A stretch of DNA of 64,000 bases from assembly GCF_963662755.1 (NCBI RefSeq), contig NZ_OY759725.1, positions 744,001-808,000 on the forward strand, in the 5' to 3' direction. Both the position numbers and the translations under genes were made by a program. The stretch comes from an uncultured Sulfurimonas sp. GTDB taxonomy: Bacteria; Campylobacterota; Campylobacteria; Campylobacterales; Sulfurimonadaceae. The number at the start of each line of letters is the position of its first letter. Within the stretch, counting starts at the first letter, position 1. The notes beneath the pieces were generated by a model. The model was not told the origin of the DNA, made no database searches, and saw only the letters and a list, made by a program, of their open reading frames with translations. Below are positions 36,408-44,032 of the stretch, piece after piece.

Positions 36408-37658
36408 ATGATTGATTTAAAATTATTACAAAAAGATTTTGATGTTGTTAGTGCAAAACTAATGCGTAAAGGTATAGATGCTACACTTATTGAGAGCTTA
36501 AAGCTAAAAAATGAAGAGCTAAAAAAAGCTAAATCAAGTTTTGAAACACTTCAAGCATTGCAAAATTCTATGAGTAAAGAGTTTGGTGTTTATAAGCGTG
36601 AGGGCAAAGATATTAGTGAGCTTAAACAAAGAGTAGATGCAAACAAAATCGTAATAAACGAAGCACTAGACATTCAAAGAAAATGCCAAGAAGAGTTAGA
36701 AAATATCGCCATGGCTATTCCAAATATGCCTGATGATTCAGTCCCTGATGGTAAAGATGAAAATGACAATATAGAGTTAAAAAAAGTTTTAACTCCTAAA
36801 GATTTTAACTTTACTCCTAAAGAGCATTGGGAACTAGCGGAAAAAAATGGCTGGATAGACTTTGAACGCGGTGTAAAACTTGCTACTTCAAGATTTTCAG
36901 TAAGTTTTGGAATGGGTGCAAGATTAGAGCGAGCACTTATAAACTTTATGCTTGATTTTAACCGAAGTCGTGGTTTTGATGAAGTTAGTGTTCCCGCACT
37001 TGTAAACCGCACTGCCTTAGAAGGAACTGGACAACTTCCAAAGTTTGAAGATGATTTATACAAAATGGATGGACTTGATCTATTTTTAATTCCAACAGCA
37101 GAAGTTCCTGTTACAAATCTATACCAAGATGAGATACTAAGAGAAGATGAACTTCCAAAAAAAATGACTGCATATACATCTTGCTTTAGAAAAGAAGCAG
37201 GAGCAGCAGGACGCGATACTCGCGGAATGATAAGACAACATCAGTTTCACAAAGTAGAACTTGTAGCTCTTACAACACCACAACAGAGCGAGGGAGTTTT
37301 TGATGAGATGGTTTCATGTGCATCTGATATATTAACAGCCCTAGAATTACCTCATCGTCTTGTTAATCTTTGCACAGGTGACTTAGGTTTTGGAGCTGCC
37401 CACACTACAGATATAGAAGTATGGTTACCAGGACAAAATACATACCGTGAAATCTCTTCAATCTCTAATACAAGAGAGTTTCAAGCTAGACGTGCAAAAA
37501 TCCGTTTTAAAGATGCTAAGAAAAACACTTTTGTAAACACACTAAATGGAAGCTCTTTAGCAGTTGGAAGAACTTTAGTTGCCATTATGGAAAACTATCA
37601 AAACGAAGATGGAAGCATAGATATCCCTGAAGTTTTAAAACCTTATTTGGGGATGTAA
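36408..37658 (+). CDS. serS: Seryl-tRNA synthetase
   Basis: Class II synthetase that charges tRNA-Ser. The N-terminal antiparallel coiled-coil arm (about 25-100), motif 2 ([21 protein letters not shown] in parts) and motif 3 ([16 protein letters not shown]) are intact. At 416 residues it has normal length. AGGAAG precedes the ATG and a clear -10 lies upstream. It converges with the NicO gene. Confidence 0.97.
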   Translation: MIDLKLLQKDFDVVSAKLMRKGIDATLIESLKLKNEELKKAKSSFETLQALQNSMSKEFGVYKREGKDISELKQRVDANKIVINEALDIQRKCQEELENIAMAIPNMPDDSVPDGKDENDNIELKKVLTPKDFNFTPKEHWELAEKNGWIDFERGVKLATSRFSVSFGMGARLERALINFMLDFNRSRGFDEVSVPALVNRTALEGTGQLPKFEDDLYKMDGLDLFLIPTAEVPVTNLYQDEILREDELPKKMTAYTSCFRKEAGAAGRDTRGMIRQHQFHKVELVALTTPQQSEGVFDEMVSCASDILTALELPHRLVNLCTGDLGFGAAHTTDIEVWLPGQNTYREISSISNTREFQARRAKIRFKDAKKNTFVNTLNGSSLAVGRTLVAIMENYQNEDGSIDIPEVLKPYLGM

Positions 37659-37666
37659 TACTCTAC

Positions 37667-38416
37667 TTAGATAGTCTTTAAAGAAGAACTAAGCAAAAAT
37701 ATTCCAAGTAAAAGTATAAGCACTCCGCCTAGTATCTCTAAGATATAGGCTTTGCTTTGCAAGAAACCACTAGCTTTTTTGTTTATAGCTATAGAGAGTA
37801 TTCCAGCTATTGAGATAGTTAATCCCATTCCTATACTCATAGCAATAGCGGACAAGATTCCTAAGGTGTATTGCTCTAAAGCTATACAAAACAAAACTAT
37901 AGTCATAACTCCAGGACATGGAACTACACCCGCACTAAAAGCTACAGCAACTTGACTTTTGTTCTTGGGTTTTTCATTTTTTTCTTTTGCATCTCTATCT
38001 TTTATAGCGTGTATGATTAGATATAAAGCGACCATTATAATCATAACCGCACTTATCTGCATCGCTACTTCAGAAAACTCATCAAAGTTTCTTCTAAACA
38101 TAGTTTTTAGTATAAAGAAGATGCCAAAGGTAAATACAAGAGCAGATATTGCATGAATAATAGATATCATATATCCCATTTTAAATGCTTTTTTATAATC
38201 ACTCTTGTTTGATGTAAAATAAAACGCAACCAAAGCTTTTCCATGCCCAGGACCTGCAGCATGAACTAAACCATACAAAAAAGCTATACCTAAAATAAGT
38301 AAAGATGCTCCTAAACTACTCTCATCATTTATACTTCTAATCGTTGAGGATATATAACTATTTAGACTATATTGCCATGATATAAGTTGTTTTAAGAGTT
38401 GATTGTATAGTTCCAT
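37667..38416 (-). CDS. NicO-type nickel/cobalt transporter
   Basis: A 249-residue inner-membrane protein with about six membrane segments. GLVHAAGPGHGKALVAFYF near residue 50 is the NicO/RcnA histidine signature, and VAFSAGVVPCPGVMTIVLF is the second conserved segment. The family moves Ni2+ or Co2+; direction differs between members. The upstream DUF1007 gene (4-base gap) is its usual periplasmic partner. The internal loop around KDRDAKEKNEKPKNK is short and not histidine-rich. Confidence 0.85.
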   Translation of the reverse strand: MELYNQLLKQLISWQYSLNSYISSTIRSINDESSLGASLLILGIAFLYGLVHAAGPGHGKALVAFYFTSNKSDYKKAFKMGYMISIIHAISALVFTFGIFFILKTMFRRNFDEFSEVAMQISAVMIIMVALYLIIHAIKDRDAKEKNEKPKNKSQVAVAFSAGVVPCPGVMTIVLFCIALEQYTLGILSAIAMSIGMGLTISIAGILSIAINKKASGFLQSKAYILEILGGVLILLLGIFLLSSSLKTI

Positions 38417-38419
38417 TGC

Positions 38420-38953
38420 TTATTTTTCTTTCTCAAATTCTAATCTATGTACATAATAAAAATCATAATCCACTTCGCTTATCTTAGCTTTAGCACCTTT
38501 GACTTTTAAAAACTCTTTTTTTATTATCATAGCTACATAAAGATCTTTATCTCCAAACTCTACTCTTAAATCTTTGATATTGTAGCTACCTTTTAAGTCA
38601 AAAGAGTAACAAACTCTGCCATCTTCTATACTTGTTTTAAAATTTGTAGCTTTTGGAAGTCTCTGAACTTTGTCCTTAATCTTTATCTCAGTATAAAGAC
38701 CAAAACTCTCTAGCAAAGTAAAGTAGTTCTTATAAGCATAATGATTTTCGTTTGCATCTATCTCTTTATCTCCATTTTTATCAAATTCCATAACCAATAT
38801 TGAAGAGGTCATATCATCTAACTTCCATTTAAAGTGTAAGTTAGAGATTTTTTCATCCTTAACTTCTACACTTGGGTAAACCTCAATAAATGTATGAGGA
38901 TGTGAAAAAAGAAGAGTTGATAATAGTACAAAAATAGAAAATATTTTAAACAT
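38420..38953 (-). CDS. DUF1007 family periplasmic protein (metal-transport partner)
   Basis: A 177-residue protein with a signal peptide (1-17) ending at HPHTFIEVYPSVEV, the hallmark N-terminus of DUF1007, where the new N-terminal His-Pro-His may bind metal. FKWKLDDMTSSILVMEFDKNGDKEIDANE includes an EF-hand-like D-x-N-x-D loop. It starts on the stop codon of the preceding small gene (TAATG) and leads into the NicO gene. The family is usually found with NicO transporters and is thought to deliver Ni or Co. Confidence 0.85.
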   Translation of the reverse strand: MFKIFSIFVLLSTLLFSHPHTFIEVYPSVEVKDEKISNLHFKWKLDDMTSSILVMEFDKNGDKEIDANENHYAYKNYFTLLESFGLYTEIKIKDKVQRLPKATNFKTSIEDGRVCYSFDLKGSYNIKDLRVEFGDKDLYVAMIIKKEFLKVKGAKAKISEVDYDFYYVHRLEFEKEK

Positions 38954-39210
38954 TATTTCTCGATTTTTTTCATTTTCGATAAATCAAACTCTATAACTTC
39001 ATCTTTACAAACAACACTAACTATACAGGCTTTTTTAGAGATGCAAAGAGGATTTTGTATATCTTTTAAAAGTTCAAAGTACTCTTTTGTTATAGGATCA
39101 TAAGCTTTAAGAGTTGTATCTTCAACCATAAAGAGTCGCCCTCCTCCACATCCATCACCAACAATTCCTTCACATATAAGCGGATTACTCAAATCAAAAC
39201 CATGAATCAT
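38953..39210 (-). CDS. Small cysteine-containing protein in the NicO/DUF1007 operon
   Basis: An 85-residue protein without signal or membrane segment. It has four or five cysteines in pairs (CEGIVGDGCGGG; CISKKACIVSVVC), which could bind metal. No family recognised. The ATG lies within one copy of a 22-bp direct repeat (39196-39217), so the first five residues may be secondary and another start is possible. It is translationally coupled to the DUF1007 gene, which suggests a role with the transporter. Confidence 0.5.
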   Translation of the reverse strand: MIHGFDLSNPLICEGIVGDGCGGGRLFMVEDTTLKAYDPITKEYFELLKDIQNPLCISKKACIVSVVCKDEVIEFDLSKMKKIEK

Positions 39211-39321
39211 CTAAACAGCCTTACTATTATCATCTCACATAATTTGAACAAGTCCAAATCATGCTCAGTCACTAAAGCTTTGCCTATCGGCAAGATTTTA
39301 AAACCATGAATCATCTAAACA
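39196..39321. repeat. 22-bp perfect direct repeat, 104 bp apart
   Basis: The same 22 bases, beginning AAAACCATGAATC, occur at 39196-39217 and 39300-39321. On the minus strand the first copy carries the start codon of the 85-residue gene and the second copy carries the last codons of the 126-residue gene. The 82 bases between hold no gene. Confidence 0.85.
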
Positions 39322-39678
39322 TTCCTCTCGTGTTTCTTTTATAAACTCTTTATACTCTGTTGAATTTTTATCCAAATTTATATATTCATCATATATATAC
39401 TCTTTAAATATTGCCTCATCAACACACTTGCAAAGTTTTGTGTCATTTGCATCTACACAAGTAGAAATCATCTCTTGTTTTTGTGCTTCATTCCAGCCAA
39501 AATAACTTTTATAATACGGATATAAAACCCAGATAGCAAAACCGATAGTTAAGACAATATTGACTATATACTCTCTTTTTTTTGTCTCTACATATTTTTT
39601 TATATCATAAGATATAAGTATCAAAAAAACTATCTCTAAACCTATGTTAAACCAGTCACTATCTAAAAAATCAAACAA
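39298..39678 (-). CDS. Small membrane protein, function unknown
   Basis: A 126-residue protein with two membrane segments (about 8-25 and 38-56). A C-terminal domain of about 65 residues follows, with four cysteines (STCVDAND, CKCVDEA, EECLDD) that could form disulfides or bind metal. No family recognised. The last residues (CLDDSWF) and the stop lie in the 22-bp repeat. It lies between the outer-membrane protein gene and the NicO operon on the same strand. Confidence 0.6.
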   Translation of the reverse strand: MFDFLDSDWFNIGLEIVFLILISYDIKKYVETKKREYIVNIVLTIGFAIWVLYPYYKSYFGWNEAQKQEMISTCVDANDTKLCKCVDEAIFKEYIYDEYINLDKNSTEYKEFIKETREECLDDSWF

Positions 39679-39693
39679 ATATATATCCTTTTT

Positions 39694-40593
39694 TTACCAT
39701 TTAAAATTTGGGCGTAAGATGAGTTGATGATTATCAACTCCCTCATCTTCTAACGCTCCACTATATTTTTGACCACTATTGTAAAGATAACCAAGCCCAA
39801 GTCCAAAACTCATCTTTTGACTCCAACTAAGTGGCCATTTTTTTTCTAACATTATCTCTGCATCTGAGAACTCAAAAGTTTTAGCATTAACCGCTAACAT
39901 AAATGAAAATGCATTATTATGAAAAAATGAAAAATCCTTTTTTTTATAGTCTATACTACTTCGTCTAGCTCCCACAAAGATGCTATTTGAAAAGTCTGTA
40001 TTTTGATGTATTCTAGTTCCTACTCTAAAACTCCAGTCTAAATCTCTATCATCTTTATTTCGTGTCCCTTTTAGCTTAAACTCAAAGTTATACCACTTAT
40101 CATAGTGAGCTAAATTATCTTTGATGGAGTAGTCACCAACAGTTACAAGGTAACCTATATAAGCTCTGTTTTTTCCTATATAATCATCTTCTTGATTTTT
40201 AAAAACCATCATACGACCAACAAAAAATGAAAGAAAATATGGCTCTTCAAAACCAGCCGTAACAGCTTTTACAAGGTTAAAATCTTCTATTTTTGATTTT
40301 TCATACATATCTTCATAGTTTTGTCTAAAGTAAAGTCCACCAACACCCATTGGATGCACAGAAAGTTCTAGTAAAAATATATTTGGATTTAGTGTATTTA
40401 AGATTAGATTTGTATATATTTTAGTTTCTGAAAAGTTTGTAGCATCTGTTATGTTATTGTCTCTATCTAAGTCTATAAAAGCAGACATATTTGAGTAGTA
40501 AGCATCTAGCTCATAATCATACTCTATAAGAGACTCTGCAAAAAGATTGCTACAGATGCTACAACATAAAAGCACTACTATAAAGTTTTTCAC
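39694..40593 (-). CDS. Predicted outer-membrane beta-barrel protein
   Basis: A 299-residue protein with a signal peptide (1-19, cut after LFA). The mature part has alternating amphipathic strands and many aromatic residues, for example YFLSFFVGRMMVF, FEFKLKGTR, SFRVGTRIHQN and MSFGLGLGYLYNSG. It ends in RPNFKW, with the aromatic last residue typical for BAM substrates. No specific family. It starts right after tcdA on the minus strand. Confidence 0.65.
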   Translation of the reverse strand: MKNFIVVLLCCSICSNLFAESLIEYDYELDAYYSNMSAFIDLDRDNNITDATNFSETKIYTNLILNTLNPNIFLLELSVHPMGVGGLYFRQNYEDMYEKSKIEDFNLVKAVTAGFEEPYFLSFFVGRMMVFKNQEDDYIGKNRAYIGYLVTVGDYSIKDNLAHYDKWYNFEFKLKGTRNKDDRDLDWSFRVGTRIHQNTDFSNSIFVGARRSSIDYKKKDFSFFHNNAFSFMLAVNAKTFEFSDAEIMLEKKWPLSWSQKMSFGLGLGYLYNSGQKYSGALEDEGVDNHQLILRPNFKW

Positions 40594-40594
40594 A

Positions 40595-41233
40595 CTACTT
40601 CTTTATAAGTGTTTGCACAGCTTCTGAACACATTGCTAGTCCAAATGAGGCAGTAACTCCCACAAAACTTCCCTTTGCTTTTACTTTAGCTTCTTCGGAT
40701 GAAAAAACAACTCTATACTTCTTTTTAAAACCTCTTTTTTTAAGCTCATATCGGATTTTTGAGCCAAACTTATCTCCATAAGTTTTCCAGATATCTGTTA
40801 CTTCTATCTTTGTGGGGTCAAGCCTTTTGGCACTTCCAAAAGAAGATATAAGTTTTTTGTAACATTTTTGAGCGATAGCAAGTTTAGCTTTTGTATCATC
40901 TATAGCATCTAACACCAAATCATACTCATCAAAGTCAAAATCCCAAACCCACTGCTCATCTATGCGATAGTTTATGATTTTTATATCTGGATAATGTTTT
41001 TTTAGAGCTTCAACTTTAAGCTCACCCTCATGCATCTCAGACCACATCTGACGGTTTTGATTTGACTCATCAAAGGTGTCAAAATCAACTATAGTAACAT
41101 CTTTAACACCGCTTCTCATTAAACAATCAAGACAAAAACCACCAACTCCACCGACACCAAGCAGAAGGATTTTTGCATCTTCTAGTTTAGAAAAATCATC
41201 TTGAAGTATAAGCTTTATGCGGTCGTATTTCAT
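40595..41233 (-). CDS. tcdA: ThiF/E1-like protein, tRNA threonylcarbamoyladenosine dehydratase
   Basis: ATP-dependent cyclisation of t6A37 to ct6A in tRNA. LLGVGGVGGFCLDCLMRSGV is the nucleotide-binding loop; VDFDTFDESNQNRQM and DAIDDTKAKLAI follow as in TcdA/YgdL. KGSFVGVTASFGL near the C-terminus also matches. At 212 residues it is a little shorter than E. coli TcdA (268). It lies 3 bases after surE. Confidence 0.85.
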   Translation of the reverse strand: MKYDRIKLILQDDFSKLEDAKILLLGVGGVGGFCLDCLMRSGVKDVTIVDFDTFDESNQNRQMWSEMHEGELKVEALKKHYPDIKIINYRIDEQWVWDFDFDEYDLVLDAIDDTKAKLAIAQKCYKKLISSFGSAKRLDPTKIEVTDIWKTYGDKFGSKIRYELKKRGFKKKYRVVFSSEEAKVKAKGSFVGVTASFGLAMCSEAVQTLIKK

Positions 41234-41236
41234 ACT

Positions 41237-42022
41237 TTAGTTTATCCAACTCTCAAGTTTACTCATACTTTTATATGCACTCAAATCAAGCTGAATTGGA
41301 GTTATGGAGATATTTCCAGCTTGAATAGCTTCATAATCACTAACTCCATCAACACCATCTCTTGGAGAAAAGTTTAGTGGATGCAAACCAAGCCAGTAAT
41401 GTTCCTCTCCACGAGGATTTCTATGAACATGAGAGTCATTTGCGTAAAATCTGTAACCAGCATAAGTGACTTGTATCTTTGCTTCTTCTACATCAGGAGG
41501 AATGTTTACATTTAAAAACTCTCTATGTGGAAGTGGAAAAGTCCCGTTTTTTATCTTCAAAACTAACTCTTTTATGGTTTTTTGAGCAAGTCTGAAATCT
41601 CCATCAGGATTTGTAAAGTCCATAACTTGACTTATAGCTATAGAAGGAACATTGTGTAAAACTCCCTCCATCGCACCAGCTGCCGTTCCGCTATAAGTTA
41701 TATCCTCTCCCATGTTTGAGCCGCGATTTATTCCGCTTATGAGTAAATCTGGCTTTTTGTCTGTAAAGATAGTACTCAAAGAGAGATAAACACAATCACT
41801 CGGAGTTCCATCATCAAGTTTGTAAAAATCATCATCAACACTTACAAAACGAAGTGGACGAACAAGTGTAAGTGAATGTCCACAAGCTGACTTTTCATTT
41901 GCAGGCGCTACAACTGTCACCTTTACATCTTCTAACTCTTTTAGAGCTTCAACAAGACAAAGAAGACCTTTTGCCTCATAACCATCATCATTTGTAACTA
42001 AAATTCTATACTTTTTTTTCAT
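41237..42022 (-). CDS. surE: 5'/3'-nucleotidase SurE
   Basis: Metal-dependent nucleoside monophosphatase. TNDDGYEAKGL (Asp12, Asp13) near the N-terminus is the metal site. VVAPANEKSACGHSLT, SGINRGSNMGEDITYSGTAAGAMEG and VNIPP are family motifs. At 261 residues it has normal length. It diverges from modE across 90 bases. Confidence 0.95.
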   Translation of the reverse strand: MKKKYRILVTNDDGYEAKGLLCLVEALKELEDVKVTVVAPANEKSACGHSLTLVRPLRFVSVDDDFYKLDDGTPSDCVYLSLSTIFTDKKPDLLISGINRGSNMGEDITYSGTAAGAMEGVLHNVPSIAISQVMDFTNPDGDFRLAQKTIKELVLKIKNGTFPLPHREFLNVNIPPDVEEAKIQVTYAGYRFYANDSHVHRNPRGEEHYWLGLHPLNFSPRDGVDGVSDYEAIQAGNISITPIQLDLSAYKSMSKLESWIN

Positions 42023-42112
42023 AAAAGCATTTTATCATCTCAAAGCAAAATATTTGCAAAATACAAATTTTAATAAGCTTTTAGATAAACTTTCCCACAT
42101 AGGGAGATGCAG

Positions 42113-42892
42113 ATGAAGATTGATGGTCGCTTTTGGCTTAGTAAAAATGGTAAGAGTTTTTTAGGTTCAGGTAGGATAGAACTTTTAAAAACCATAGAAG
42201 AAACAGGTTCGATGAACGCAGCTGCAAAAGAGATGAAAATGAGCTACAAAGCAGCTTGGGAACGTGTAAATAGTATGAATGAGTTAGCAGATGAAGCACT
42301 CATAACTAGGACTACAGGCGGAAAAGGTGGTGGAGGAACAACTCTCACACCATACGCACATCAACTTATTCAAACCTACGAAAGACTTCGTGAAGTACAT
42401 CAAAAATTTATAGAGCGTTTTGCAGAGGCTGGAGATGATGCACAGAGATTAGAGCAGATTTTAAATAGAACTTTTTTAACAACAAGTGCTAGAAATCAAC
42501 TTCCCTCAAAAGTAAAAAATATCACACAAGATGAACTAAGCACAAATCTTGAACTCTCTCTTCTTGGAGGAGTTTCACTAATCTCTAGCATAACAGCAAA
42601 ATCCGCAAAAGATATGGCTCTTCATAAGGGAAGTGACACTTATGCTCTTATAAAATCAAGTGACATTAACATAGTTTCAAATCCTCCTAAAGAGTATGAA
42701 AATCTCAATATTATAGAGGGTATCATAAGCTCAGTGGAAACTTCTGAACACTCTCTTGAGATAATCCTTCGCGTTAATGACTCTTTATCTTTAGTAGCAG
42801 CAATAAATAAAGATGAACATCAAGAATCCTTTAAAGATGGACAAAAAGCATATGCCCTTATTAACACAAAAAATATAATCATAGGTCTTTAA
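42113..42892 (+). CDS. modE: Molybdenum-dependent transcriptional regulator ModE
   Basis: Dimeric repressor/activator that responds to molybdate or tungstate. I choose ATG 42113 (MKIDGRFWLSKNGKSFLGSGR): AGGGAG lies 6 bases before it, while the ATG at 42107 has no room for a site. The winged helix-turn-helix (about 20-115) has RIELLKTIEETGSMNAAAKEMKMSYKAAWERV in order and TTGGKGGGGTTLT. Two Mop/TOBE repeats (about 120-190 and 195-258) start at TSARNQLPSKVKNIT and are the oxyanion-binding part. It stands directly before the operator and transport operon. Confidence 0.93.
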   Translation: MKIDGRFWLSKNGKSFLGSGRIELLKTIEETGSMNAAAKEMKMSYKAAWERVNSMNELADEALITRTTGGKGGGGTTLTPYAHQLIQTYERLREVHQKFIERFAEAGDDAQRLEQILNRTFLTTSARNQLPSKVKNITQDELSTNLELSLLGGVSLISSITAKSAKDMALHKGSDTYALIKSSDINIVSNPPKEYENLNIIEGIISSVETSEHSLEIILRVNDSLSLVAAINKDEHQESFKDGQKAYALINTKNIIIGL

Positions 42893-42922
42893 AAATTTTA
42901 AAGTTTAATTTAAGATACTTTA

Positions 42923-42966
42923 TTTTACACTTCGTTATATCTTAACAAACATAACGAAGTGTAAAA
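42923..42966. promoter_or_regulatory. Predicted ModE operator: 16-bp perfect inverted repeat
   Basis: TTTTACACTTCGTTAT (42923-42938), a 12-base spacer, and the exact complement (42951-42966). The inner part CGTTATAT ... ACATAACG resembles ModE half-sites (CGTTATAT type) known from other bacteria. No T run follows, so it is not a simple terminator. It lies between modE and the transport operon, 14 bases before the first start codon. Confidence 0.6.
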
Positions 42967-42979
42967 AAAGGAAACTATC

Positions 42980-44032
42980 TTGATTAAATATGTCCTAATA
43001 TTAAATAAAAAACAATGCTTATTAAAATTTATATTGTTGTTTATATTAACTCTATCTTCTAATGCAAAAATCATAAAAGATAGAGATGCAAATGAGATAG
43101 TAGTGCCACAAAATGTACAAAAAGTTTTTGGTTCATCTCCACCAATGAACTACCTACTTTATGCACTAAATCCTAAAAAAATGATAGGGCTTAACTTTAA
43201 TGTCAAAAATATAAATAACGATGCAAGTGAAGAGTTTTTAACAAAAGAGTTTTTAACACTTCCTGTTATTGGCTCTTTTCATGGTGGAGGTCAAATCATA
43301 AATCTTGAAACACTTATAAAATACAAACCAGACTTAATTCTTCTATGGGAAGATGACTTACTTATACAAACAGTACAACAAGATATACTCAAAACTAAGA
43401 TAGCGACTATTACACTTCCATTTAGAAAGATAGAAGATATGCCATACTCTTTATCATTTGCAGGCGAAGCCATAGGAGAGAGCAAAAGAGGAAAACTACT
43501 CTCAAACTATGCGTCCAAAATTATGCAAGAAATCAAAACATCACTTAAAGATGCCAAACCCATAAAGTACTACTACGCTCAAGGAGTTGATGGACTCCTA
43601 ACAGAGTGTCACAGTTCATTTCATGTAGAAGCACTTAACTTCTCAGGTGGCGAAAATGTTCATAGATGCAAACAAGGCGATGTTTTGGGACTTGAGAAGA
43701 TAAACTTTGAGACACTTCTTTCTTACAACCCTGAAATCATCATAGCTCAAAATGAACTTGCTTATAAAAGTATTTTAAAAAAGCCACTTTGGAAGCATCT
43801 AAGAGCTGTTAAAAACAACAAAGTTTTTCTTGTTCCAAATAAGCCTTTTAACTGGATAGATAGACCACCCTCTTTTATGCGAATCTTAGGGATACAATGG
43901 CTTACAAAAATATTTCATCCAAAAAGATACGACATAGACTTAGAAAAAAGAACAAAAGAGTTTTACAGTTTATTTTTAAAAGTAGAAATATCTGATGAAC
44001 AGATAAGACAAATATTAGGAGAAAAAAATTGA
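42980..44032 (+). CDS. Periplasmic binding protein of a FecB/MolA-type metal-oxyanion ABC transporter
   Basis: A 350-residue class III binding protein (FecB/BtuF/MolA fold). A basic N-terminus and hydrophobic stretch (about 15-29, LLFILTLSSNA) form a signal peptide. The two lobes joined by a long helix are visible: IINLETLIKYKPDLILLWED and LEKINFETLLSYNPEIIIAQ. VKNNKVFLVPNKPFNWIDRPPS includes the ligand-side loop. Start codon is TTG. Context with modE and modD favours molybdate or tungstate, as for H. influenzae MolA; the fold itself also serves iron chelates and B12. Confidence 0.8.
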   Translation: MIKYVLILNKKQCLLKFILLFILTLSSNAKIIKDRDANEIVVPQNVQKVFGSSPPMNYLLYALNPKKMIGLNFNVKNINNDASEEFLTKEFLTLPVIGSFHGGGQIINLETLIKYKPDLILLWEDDLLIQTVQQDILKTKIATITLPFRKIEDMPYSLSFAGEAIGESKRGKLLSNYASKIMQEIKTSLKDAKPIKYYYAQGVDGLLTECHSSFHVEALNFSGGENVHRCKQGDVLGLEKINFETLLSYNPEIIIAQNELAYKSILKKPLWKHLRAVKNNKVFLVPNKPFNWIDRPPSFMRILGIQWLTKIFHPKRYDIDLEKRTKEFYSLFLKVEISDEQIRQILGEKN

